Shown here in pieces: positions 1-4,787 of a stretch of 5,478 nt of DNA. The notes beneath the pieces were generated by a model, which saw nothing but the letters and a program-made list of their open reading frames with translations, was not told the DNA's origin and made no database searches. Numbering within the stretch: the stretch's first letter is position 1; each line of letters starts with the position of its first letter. Position numbers and translations under genes: made by a program. Origin of the DNA: an uncultured Tabrizicola sp. (lineage in GTDB: Bacteria > Pseudomonadota > Alphaproteobacteria > Rhodobacterales > Rhodobacteraceae). The stretch lies in contig CALLZQ010000730.1 in NCBI GenBank assembly GCA_937858255.1, positions 1-5,478 on the forward strand. Reading direction: 5' to 3'.

Positions 1-48
1 GCGATAACCAGGAAGGAACCTGTGTTCCCCACCTGCCCCTAAACCGCG

Positions 49-68
49 GGCGGGGGTTCCCCCCCGCC
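49..68. terminator. GC-rich hairpin after the CAP lipoprotein gene, possible terminator
   Basis: A perfect 8-bp stem (GGCGGGGG at 49-56, CCCCCGCC at 61-68) closes a 4-base loop, TTCC. It starts 10 bases past the stop codon of the minus-strand CAP gene. On the minus strand the stem is followed by only a short T run (GCGGTTTAGG), so it is not a textbook intrinsic terminator and may only weaken or stabilise the 3' end. A second, imperfect hairpin lies at 9-35 (inner stem GGAAC 15-19 with GTTCC 24-28, outer CAGG with CCTG). The rest of bases 1-77 shows no coding signal. Confidence 0.4.
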
Positions 69-77
69 GATGCCGGA

Positions 78-590
78 TCAGCCGCCGGTGACGAGGGTCC
101 ACCAGATCTTGCCGCTGGGCTCCTGGAACCAGGCAAAGCCCATTTCCCGCGCGGCCGGATCCAGCAACACGGCGCGGGTGTCGTCTTGGCGCATCCAGGC
201 GGCCAGCGTCACCAGCTCGGTCTCATAGGTTTCCGAGATCAGTTCCCCCAAGAGGCGGCCGGTATAGCCTACGCGCTGCACCCGCAACAGCGGCGAAGAC
301 CCGTCAGAGCCAAAGTGCCACGGTCGGTTCTGTACCGCCATGTCGCGCGAATGGGTGGCGGCGGCGGCATTCAGGGCCGCGTTAAAGGCCAAGGGCTGTG
401 CCCCCTGCGCCCGGCGCAACGAATTGACCGAGTCGAGCAGGCGATAGGTGATCTCGCCCTCCATCCCCGGCTTGATCTGATAGACCTGCGGCAGGGGCTG
501 GCCGTTTTCATCAAGCGGAATCTGCCCTGTCGATACACAGGCCGACAGAAGACCCAGAGCGGCCATGCTCAGAACTGCCCGTCTATTCAT
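78..590 (-). CDS. CAP/SCP-domain lipoprotein
   Basis: This encodes 170 residues. The start at 590 was chosen because it gives a clean lipoprotein signal: basic MNRR, a hydrophobic stretch, then the lipobox LSAC with Cys18 as the predicted lipidation site. In-frame ATGs at 605 and 620 would only lengthen the N-region. Residues 19-45 form a short linker, and residues about 48-168 resemble the CAP (cysteine-rich secretory/SCP/PR-1) fold. Visible family landmarks are LLDSVNSLRRAQG, ATHSRDM (His80), WHFGSDGSSPLLR (His92), GELISE (Glu116) and AAWM followed by a Gly-rich C-terminal strand. The usual GENIA motif appears as GELIS, and the usual S-x-G-H-R after the Trp-Met is QDDTR, so at least one cavity histidine is missing. 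It is probably anchored in a periplasm-facing membrane. Bacterial CAP proteins have no single agreed role, so the function is unknown. It is divergent from the L,D-transpeptidase gene, which suggests an envelope job. Confidence 0.85.
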   Translation of the reverse strand: MNRRAVLSMAALGLLSACVSTGQIPLDENGQPLPQVYQIKPGMEGEITYRLLDSVNSLRRAQGAQPLAFNAALNAAAATHSRDMAVQNRPWHFGSDGSSPLLRVQRVGYTGRLLGELISETYETELVTLAAWMRQDDTRAVLLDPAAREMGFAWFQEPSGKIWWTLVTGG

Positions 591-759
591 AATCGTGACA
601 CCCATCCGGTCTGTACGCATTTTCGCGGTCTTATCGAAAGGCTGTGATGAATTCAAACCCAACTCTGCGTGACCTTGCCGATTGACGGGGGTTTGATTTG
701 CGGGAAGGCGCCGGCGGATGTATGCACATCGCAAAATCCTATGTCGCAGGAGTGAGCAG
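591..759. promoter_or_regulatory. Shared divergent intergenic region with an inverted repeat
   Basis: These 169 bases separate the starts of the CAP lipoprotein (minus) and the L,D-transpeptidase (plus), so both promoters should lie here. The clearest element is a perfect 8-bp inverted repeat, TCAAACCC (653-660) and GGGTTTGA (689-696), with a 28-base gap, a spacing that would fit a dimeric regulator. For the plus strand a weak pair is TTGCGG (698-703) and TATGCA (721-726), 17 bases apart. For the minus strand TTGAAT (656-651) and GATAAG (635-630) are 15 bases apart. None is convincing on its own. The role of the repeat is inferred. Confidence 0.35.
746..752 (+). promoter_or_regulatory. Ribosome binding site that sets the L,D-transpeptidase start
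   Basis: GCAGGAG ends 7 bases before the ATG at 760. No comparable site precedes the in-frame ATGs at 718 or 784, so this site favours 760 even though the Tat-like signal itself begins at the ATG at 784. Confidence 0.6.
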
Positions 760-1341
760 ATGGGAACTTCCGGGCAAGACCCGATGAACAGGCGGCTGTT
801 TCTGGGCGCTGCGGCTGCCGGAATGGCGGCAGGCCTGACCCCGGCGATGGCGCAGCAGACGAATGGCGGCTCGGTTCGCAACAATATCTCGAGCTTCCGT
901 ATGCTGGACTGGAGCGCGTATTTCACCGATACCCGCAAGGGGGCCATTCTGGTCGATATCACCTCACGCGCGCTGCATTACTGGTCCGAGGACAAGAGCA
1001 TCTACCGCCTTTACCCGACCTCGGTGCCGCTGTCCGAAGATCTGACTCGCCGGGGCCGGACCGAGGTGGTGCAAAAGGTGGTGGCGCCGCCGTGGCGCCC
1101 GACCCCCTCGATGAAAGAGCGTAACCCCGATTGGCCGGATGTTGTCGAAGGTGGCGCACCGGACAATCCGCTGGGCACACATGCGCTCTACCTGTCATGG
1201 ACCTATTACCGGATCCACGGCACGCATGACACGCGCAAGATCGGTCGCCGGTCGTCAAATGGCTGCGTCGGCCTGTATAATGAACACATTCAGGAACTCT
1301 TTGCGCTCGCGCAAGTTGGCACGCAGGTGTTGCTAATTTGA
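760..1341 (+). CDS. L,D-transpeptidase, YkuD family, Tat-like signal
   Basis: This encodes 193 residues of a periplasmic enzyme. YkuD proteins use a catalytic cysteine to make 3-3 peptidoglycan crosslinks or attach proteins to the wall; which of these applies cannot be told here. The start at 760 is set by a strong SD. The signal contains NRRLFLG (residues 10-16), a Tat-like twin-arginine motif, then an Ala/Gly-rich core and probable cleavage after AMA (residue 31). The YkuD domain covers about residues 55-193: GAILVD near its start, NPLGTHALYLSW, then HGTHD with His153, IGRRSSNGCVGLYN with the presumed nucleophile Cys169, and GTQVLLI at the end. The common (S/T)HGCxR signature reads SNGCVG, so its His and Arg are replaced; I recall the same form in other Rhodobacterales, so it is probably a subfamily trait. 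A weak hairpin (CGACCA 1354-1359, TGGTCG 1375-1380) after the stop could end the transcript. Confidence 0.9.
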   Translation: MGTSGQDPMNRRLFLGAAAAGMAAGLTPAMAQQTNGGSVRNNISSFRMLDWSAYFTDTRKGAILVDITSRALHYWSEDKSIYRLYPTSVPLSEDLTRRGRTEVVQKVVAPPWRPTPSMKERNPDWPDVVEGGAPDNPLGTHALYLSWTYYRIHGTHDTRKIGRRSSNGCVGLYNEHIQELFALAQVGTQVLLI

Positions 1342-1381
1342 CGACAAGATGGCCGACCATTTGGCCTGCCTACTTGGTCGA

Positions 1382-1408
1382 TTGCAAATGCCCTTCGAAG
1401 CTGATTAT
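1382..1408 (+). promoter_or_regulatory. Possible promoter of the 60-residue miniprotein gene
   Basis: TTGCAA (1382-1387) and GATTAT (1403-1408) match four of six bases each of the sigma-70 consensus boxes, but the spacer is only 15 bases. A start near 1415 would put the leader hairpin at 1437-1471 inside the transcript. A CCCTTC/GAAGGG inverted repeat (1391-1396, 1409-1414) overlaps the -10 area. This is a weak call made by eye. Confidence 0.25.
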
Positions 1409-1436
1409 GAAGGGATCACGAGGAATAGTCTTGGGT

Positions 1437-1471
1437 GCATGCCGTCGCCTCTGCAACATTCGGCGGTATGC
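1437..1471 (+). promoter_or_regulatory. Leader RNA hairpin before the miniprotein SD
   Basis: Eleven consecutive base pairs join GCATGCCGTCG (1437-1447) to CGGCGGTATGC (1461-1471): nine Watson-Crick pairs and two G-U wobbles (G1441-U1467, U1445-G1463). U1436-G1472 can add a twelfth pair. The loop is 13 bases and begins CCUC (1448-1451), which is complementary to GAGG (1480-1483) inside the SD. The stem ends 6 bases before the SD. Stem formation is well supported on paper; a role in translation control is inference. Confidence 0.5.
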
Positions 1472-1488
1472 GATAACTGGAGGTTAAC

Positions 1489-1671
1489 ATGAAGAAACTT
1501 GCGCTCGCCGCCGCTCTGACGGTTGCCGCTACCGCTGCCTTCGCTGGCGGCATGGAAGCACCGGTCATGGAACCGGAAGTCGTTGAAGCTGCGACCTCGT
1601 CGTCGGCTGGCGGCATCGTTGTTCCGCTGCTGCTCCTGCTGGTGATCGCTGCTGCGGCCGCCTCGAACTGA
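1489..1671 (+). CDS. Small exported or membrane protein, 60 residues, unknown function
   Basis: I do not recognise a characterised family. The start is firm: CTGGAGG at 1477-1483 lies 5 bases before the ATG. The sequence has a textbook signal peptide (MKK, then an Ala/Leu core, cleavage expected after AFA at residue 19). The 41-residue mature part has an acidic Pro/Met segment (residues 22-33, MEAPVMEPEVVE), a Ser/Gly hinge (SSSAGG, 37-42) and a hydrophobic C-terminal segment (43-58) ending Ser-Asn. After cleavage it would be either a single-pass peptide with an acidic periplasmic face or a very hydrophobic secreted peptide. Codon use fits the neighbourhood. It converges with hemH and shares its terminator. 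I recall similar short proteins next to ferrochelatase in other Rhodobacterales, which would argue for a conserved gene; a link to haem or metal handling is only a guess from position. Confidence 0.85.
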   Translation: MKKLALAAALTVAATAAFAGGMEAPVMEPEVVEAATSSSAGGIVVPLLLLLVIAAAAASN

Positions 1672-1689
1672 TCTTTTGATCGGCTCATG

Positions 1690-1720
1690 AAAAAGACGGC
1701 AGGTTCTCTGCCGTCTTTTT
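1690..1720. terminator. Bidirectional intrinsic terminator between miniprotein gene and hemH
   Basis: A perfect 13-bp inverted repeat: AAAAAGACGGCAG (1690-1702) and CTGCCGTCTTTTT (1708-1720), with a 5-base loop. The core stem GACGGCAG/CTGCCGTC is flanked by A5 on one side and T5 on the other, so each strand's transcript gets a G/C-rich stem followed by a U tract. It sits 18 bases after the miniprotein stop and 45 bases after the hemH stop, so it can serve both convergent genes. Confidence 0.88.
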
Positions 1721-1741
1721 CTATTTCAGGGCCTGTGGTTC

Positions 1742-1788
1742 CCGGTCGGGTCGGGTTGGCGCCGATTAGCGCGCCCCGACCCAACCGG
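1742..1788 (-). other. 14-bp hairpin enclosing the hemH stop codon
   Basis: Arms 1742-1755 and 1775-1788 pair over 14 positions. In the hemH transcript 13 are Watson-Crick and one (1747 with 1783) is a G-U wobble, so it pairs slightly better on the minus strand than on the plus strand, where that pair is C/A. The 19-base loop holds the TAA stop (1768-1766). A competing small stem, GGCGC (1758-1762) with GCGCC (1771-1775), is possible. No U tract follows, so it is not an intrinsic terminator by itself; the true terminator lies 22 bases further on. It may protect the 3' end. Confidence 0.5.
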
Positions 1789-2863
1789 CCAGATTCTCAT
1801 CAATGATGGTTGTCAGGGCCTCGATATGGGCTGCATCATCGTTGAGGCAGGGAATATAGGTAAAGCTCTCGCCACCGGCATGTTCGAATGCCTCGCGAAT
1901 CTCACCGTTGATTTCTTCCAGCGTTTCGATGCAATCGGCAGAAAAGGCCGGGGCGATCACGGCAATGTGTTTCTTGCCCTGACGCGCCAGTTCCGCCACA
2001 TGCTCGACCGTATAGGGTTTCAGCCATTCCTCGGGACCAAAGACCGACTGGAAGGTGGTGTCGATTGCACCCTTGTCCCAGCCGAGCCGCTCGCGCAACA
2101 GTCGTGTGGTCTTGGCGCAATGGCAGTGATAGGGGTCGCCCGACATCAGATAGCGCTTGGGCATGCCGTGGTAGCTGGCCACGAGCACATCGGGGCGACG
2201 CGGCAGGGCGGCATAGGCGCGCTCGACCGACTGGGCGAGGGCCTCAATATAAAGCGGATGGTCGAAGTATTCCGGCACCGTCCGCACCGCCGGCTGACGA
2301 CGTTCCTGCATCAGCGCGCGGAAGAACTGGTCGTTGGCCGTTGCACTGGTCGCCCCGGCGTAATGCGGATAAAGCGGGAAAAACAATACCTTCTCGCAGC
2401 CTGCTTCGACCATCGCGCGCAGCTTCGACTCGGTTGAGGGATTGCCATAGCGCATGCAGAAATCGACCATGACCGCATCACCGTGCCGCGCCGCCATTGC
2501 CTCGGCAATCCGGGCGGTCTGCGCCTTGGTGATCGTCATCAAGGGGCTTTCGTTCAGTTCCTCGTTCCAGATCAGCTTGTAATTCGCACCGCTGGAAAAC
2601 GGGCGCTTGGTCAGGATGATCGCCTGCAACAGCGGCTGCCACTTCCAGCTCGGGTAGTCGATCACCCGCTTGTCCGAGAGAAACTCGTTCAGATAGCGGC
2701 GCATCGGCCAATAGCTGTAGTGGTCAGGCGTGCCGAGATTGGCCAGAAGAACCCCGATCCGCGCCCGCGCCACCGGCGGGTGGTCACCGGGGGCATGGGC
2801 CAGCCTGCCGGCGCCGGGCGGCACCATTTCGGCTTGTGGTTTTGCGGATTTTCCCTGAGCCAT
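1766..2863 (-). CDS. hemH: Ferrochelatase
   Basis: This encodes 365 residues. Ferrochelatase inserts Fe2+ into protoporphyrin IX, the last step of protohaem synthesis, in the cytoplasm or at the inner membrane face. Family landmarks in order: VLLANLGTPD (38-47), RRYLNEFLSD, GNPS, FFPLYPHYAGATSA (161-174), ASYHGMPKRYLMSGDPYHC (229-247) and FSADCIETLEEI (307-318). By family alignment His232 and Glu313 are the expected catalytic and metal-handling residues, and both are present. The start at 2863 is preceded by AAGGGGACAAAG, a good SD. About 35 residues before the first conserved strand are Pro/Ala-rich and look disordered, which is a little long. Cys at 136, 156, 247, 249, 311 and 339 are notable because some alphaproteobacterial ferrochelatases bind a [2Fe-2S] cluster; whether this one does cannot be decided here. 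It lies 54 bases downstream of the methyltransferase-like gene on the same strand, probably co-transcribed. I saw no clear iron-regulator box in the gap. Confidence 0.97.
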   Translation of the reverse strand: MAQGKSAKPQAEMVPPGAGRLAHAPGDHPPVARARIGVLLANLGTPDHYSYWPMRRYLNEFLSDKRVIDYPSWKWQPLLQAIILTKRPFSSGANYKLIWNEELNESPLMTITKAQTARIAEAMAARHGDAVMVDFCMRYGNPSTESKLRAMVEAGCEKVLFFPLYPHYAGATSATANDQFFRALMQERRQPAVRTVPEYFDHPLYIEALAQSVERAYAALPRRPDVLVASYHGMPKRYLMSGDPYHCHCAKTTRLLRERLGWDKGAIDTTFQSVFGPEEWLKPYTVEHVAELARQGKKHIAVIAPAFSADCIETLEEINGEIREAFEHAGGESFTYIPCLNDDAAHIEALTTIIDENLAGWVGAR

Positions 2864-2917
2864 CTTTGTCCCCTTGGTGTTTTTGTTGTGCCGGAGATAA
2901 CCCCGCGGGCCACAAGG

Positions 2918-3736
2918 TCAACTGCCCGAGTGCCGATCCGGCAGCGGCATTTCCGCCGTGCGCAATGCCTCGGCCAGACGCTGCTGGGCCGACCCGGGGC
3001 GCAGCGGTTTTTGCTGGCTGTCGTCGGGCGCCCAGCCCGTCAGGCAGATGATCTCAAAGGTTGCAGGCAGGCGTCCCTCGGCATCGGCATAGTTCTGCTG
3101 ATAGATCTCGGCGGCACGCAGCAGGACGGCCCGCCGGGTGGGCCGGCGCAGCCGCGCGGCAAGGGCATTGCCCTCTCCCATCGCGCGCAGATCCTGCATC
3201 AGATGCAGCGCATCGCGGTAGCACACTGTCTTGGTAAAGCTGTCGGCGACGGGCAGGGCAAAGCCCGCGCGTTGCAGCAGCCCGCCCAGATCGCGGATCT
3301 CGCCCATTGGCAAGACGCGGGGTGAGAGGCCGCCGGTCACTTCCGCCTCGGCCTCGGCCAGACAGGCGCGCAATTCATGCAGGGTCTGCCCTCCAAAGAG
3401 GAAGCCCATGAACAGCCCGTCGGGGCGCAGCGCACGGCGGCACTGGACCAGTTGCCCGACCGGATCATTCGCCCAATGCAGACAAAGGGCGTGGACGATC
3501 AGATCATGGTCCTGCGGGGTCAGATCCAGCAGATCGTCATCGGCAATGACCGGACCCAAACCCTGCCATAGCCCGGGAAGAAAACTCACGACGGCGGGTT
3601 TCGTAAACCGCCTGTTAACCTCGTTCAGCCTTTCCTCAACCTCGGCCAAGACCTCTTCATGCAGAAAGGTCTCTGTCGCCCGCGCGCGATTGCGGCACAG
3701 GGCGATGCGGTCGATCAGTTGGGGCGGCGTCTGCAT
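2918..3736 (-). CDS. NDUFAF5-like methyltransferase-fold protein lacking the SAM glycine loop
   Basis: This encodes 272 residues from the ATG at 3736. That start was chosen because MQTPPQLIDR matches how I recall relatives beginning; the ATG at 3757 would add 7 residues, and neither has a clear SD. The protein resembles NDUFAF5, a complex I assembly factor, and related class I methyltransferases. Visible: a helical N-terminus with LCRNRARA and FLHEEVLAEVEERL (24-37), HDLIVHALCLHWANDP (77-92), RALRPDGLFMGFLFGGQTLHELR (101-123), GGLSPRV, MGEIRDLGGLLQRAGF (144-159) and a C-terminal LTGWAPDDSQQKPLRPGSA (232-250). The GxGxG motif and the following acidic ribose-binding strand are absent: residues 44-68 replace what is usually a longer segment. 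There is no internal stop or frameshift. It may therefore not bind SAM in the usual way. The frame stays open upstream to 4267, but that part is antisense to comF and is not coding. Confidence 0.88.
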   Translation of the reverse strand: MQTPPQLIDRIALCRNRARATETFLHEEVLAEVEERLNEVNRRFTKPAVVSFLPGLWQGLGPVIADDDLLDLTPQDHDLIVHALCLHWANDPVGQLVQCRRALRPDGLFMGFLFGGQTLHELRACLAEAEAEVTGGLSPRVLPMGEIRDLGGLLQRAGFALPVADSFTKTVCYRDALHLMQDLRAMGEGNALAARLRRPTRRAVLLRAAEIYQQNYADAEGRLPATFEIICLTGWAPDDSQQKPLRPGSAQQRLAEALRTAEMPLPDRHSGS

Positions 3737-3748
3737 GGCGCGGAAGAT

Positions 3749-3754
3749 GAGGGG
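3749..3754 (+). promoter_or_regulatory. Ribosome binding site of comF, beside the divergent start
   Basis: GAGGGG lies 6 bases before the ATG at 3761 and supports that start over the ATG at 3767. It falls within, or directly next to, the first codons of the divergent methyltransferase-like gene, depending on which start that gene uses. Confidence 0.6.
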
Positions 3755-3760
3755 CATGCG

Positions 3761-4483
3761 ATGGGAATGCAAGGCTTGCTGCATCTGGTCTACCCGCCGC
3801 AGTGCCTGTGCTGCGATGCGCGGGTGACGACCGATTACGGGCTGTGCGGCACCTGCTGGCGCGAGACGCCGTTCATTGTCGGCACGGTTTGCGATCTGTG
3901 CGGCACGCCCCTGCCCGGGGGGCAGGATCAAGAGGCGCCGCATTGTGACGAATGCCTGCATCAGGCGCGCCCATGGTCCCATGGACGGGCGGCGCTGCTC
4001 TATCGCGACCGGGCACGCGATCTGATCTTGCAATTCAAGCATGCTGACCGGGTCGATCTGGCTCGACCGCTGGGGGCATGGCTTTACCGGGCTGCGATGC
4101 CGATTCTCGACCCCCGGATGATTATCGCGCCGGTGCCGCTGCACTGGAGCCGCCTGCTGCGCCGGAAGTATAATCAGGCGGCGCTGCTGTCGCAGCAGGT
4201 GGCCCGGCTGGCGGGGCTGGACCATACCCCCGATCTGCTGCACCGCCTGCACCGCACCCCCAGCCAAGAGGGGCGGGACCGCGCGGCGCGCTTTGCCAAT
4301 CTGCTTGATGCGATGGTGGTCCCTCCGCGACGGGCCGATCTGGTGGCGGGGCGCTCGGTCCTGCTGGTGGATGATGTCATGACCTCAGGCGCGACCTTTG
4401 CGGCGGCTGCCGAGGCCTGCATTGCAGCCGGCGCAAGCCGGATTTCCGTTTTAGCCCTGTCGCGCGTTGCGAAGGATGCCTAA
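3761..4483 (+). CDS. comF: ComF-family phosphoribosyltransferase-like protein
   Basis: This encodes 240 residues. The N-terminus carries four CxxC pairs (Cys15/18, 29/32, 44/47, 62/65), the double zinc-ribbon layout of the ComF/GntX family. The type I phosphoribosyltransferase domain follows: ARDLILQFKHADR (85-97), IIAPVPLHWSRLLRRKYNQ (121-139), TPSQEGRDRAARFANL (166-181) and the PRPP-binding loop VLLVDDVMTSGAT (200-212). In competent bacteria ComF helps take single-stranded DNA across the membrane; in many bacteria its reaction and substrate are unknown. All landmark residues are intact. The start at 3761 has GAGGGG 6 bases upstream. It diverges from the methyltransferase-like gene with almost no gap and heads a same-strand run with grxC and an amidase, although grxC may have its own promoter. 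A 6-bp hairpin (AAGGAT 4472-4477, ATCCTT 4484-4489) spans the stop codon. Confidence 0.93.
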   Translation: MGMQGLLHLVYPPQCLCCDARVTTDYGLCGTCWRETPFIVGTVCDLCGTPLPGGQDQEAPHCDECLHQARPWSHGRAALLYRDRARDLILQFKHADRVDLARPLGAWLYRAAMPILDPRMIIAPVPLHWSRLLRRKYNQAALLSQQVARLAGLDHTPDLLHRLHRTPSQEGRDRAARFANLLDAMVVPPRRADLVAGRSVLLVDDVMTSGATFAAAAEACIAAGASRISVLALSRVAKDA

Positions 4484-4494
4484 ATCCTTATAGT
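4467..4494 (+). promoter_or_regulatory. Candidate sigma-70-type promoter for grxC
   Basis: TTGCGA (4467-4472) and TATAGT (4489-4494) are separated by 16 bases and match four and five of six consensus bases. The -35 box lies in the last codons of comF and the expected start is near 4501, about 29 bases before the grxC ATG. A 5-bp stem CCCGC (4495-4499) with GCGGG (4507-4511) surrounds the expected start. This is the best promoter-like sequence I saw in the window, but it was found by eye. Confidence 0.4.
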
Positions 4495-4529
4495 CCCGCG
4501 CGGAATGCGGGCTTAACGGGAATAGGCAT

Positions 4530-4787
4530 ATGAAGCCGGTCGAGATTTACACCACACCCTTCTGCCCTTACTGCCATGCCGCAAAGGGGCTTTTGCGCAA
4601 GAAGGGCGTGGACTTCACCGAAATTGACGTCAGCCGCGATCCGCAGTTGCGGATGAAGATGACCGAACGCGCCGGCGGGCGCCGCACCGTGCCGCAGATT
4701 TTCATCGGCGGAACCCATGTCGGCGGCTGTGATGACCTGCACGAACTGGATGCGCGCAAGCGGCTCGACCCGATGTTGGCAGGCTGA
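4530..4787 (+). CDS. grxC: Glutaredoxin 3
   Basis: This encodes 85 residues, close to the usual length for a dithiol glutaredoxin. It is a cytoplasmic thiol-disulfide oxidoreductase that uses glutathione to reduce disulfides and remove glutathione from proteins. The active site is CPYC at residues 12-15, after VEIYTTPF. TVP at 53-55 supplies the cis-proline, and GGCDD at 65-69 is the glutathione-binding turn. All are intact; Cys67 in that turn is a common extra cysteine in this family. The start has ACGGGAATAGG upstream, a modest SD. The gene lies 46 bases after comF and its TGA overlaps the ATG of the next gene by one base (TGATG), which suggests translational coupling with the amidase. Confidence 0.95.
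   Translation: MKPVEIYTTPFCPYCHAAKGLLRKKGVDFTEIDVSRDPQLRMKMTERAGGRRTVPQIFIGGTHVGGCDDLHELDARKRLDPMLAG

Noticed and set aside
186..647. Plus-strand open frame of 153 codons opposite the CAP gene
   Set aside because: It is antisense to a gene with clear signal and fold motifs, and its composition is Arg/Gln/Gly-rich without any domain.
591..962. Open minus-strand extension of the CAP lipoprotein gene
   Set aside because: It overlaps the L,D-transpeptidase on the other strand and would bury the lipoprotein signal in the middle of the protein.
1670..1681. GATC repeated around TTTT just after the miniprotein stop
   Set aside because: It is a 4-bp repeat next to a much stronger terminator; chance is the simplest reading.
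1416..1784. Minus-strand open frame across the miniprotein gene and the terminator
   Set aside because: It would read through a perfect terminator stem and overlap the last codons of hemH. The miniprotein on the other strand has the SD and signal peptide.
2902..2909. CCCGCGGG palindrome between the methyltransferase-like gene and hemH
   Set aside because: It is too short and too GC-rich to separate from chance, with no flanking U tract or matching second site.
2483..3325. Plus-strand open frame of 280 codons opposite hemH and the methyltransferase-like gene
   Set aside because: It spans two well-supported minus-strand genes and their junction. It has no recognisable domain, and its composition is typical of antisense reading of GC-rich genes.
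3231..3827. Plus-strand open frame running into the start of comF
   Set aside because: It is antisense to the methyltransferase-like gene and in a different frame from comF; the Ser/Arg-rich product has no domain.
3758..4267. Open minus-strand frame extending the methyltransferase-like gene upstream
   Set aside because: It is wholly antisense to comF, whose zinc-ribbon residues and fold landmarks are intact. The predicted residues resemble nothing known, and long stop-free antisense frames are expected in DNA with this GC bias.
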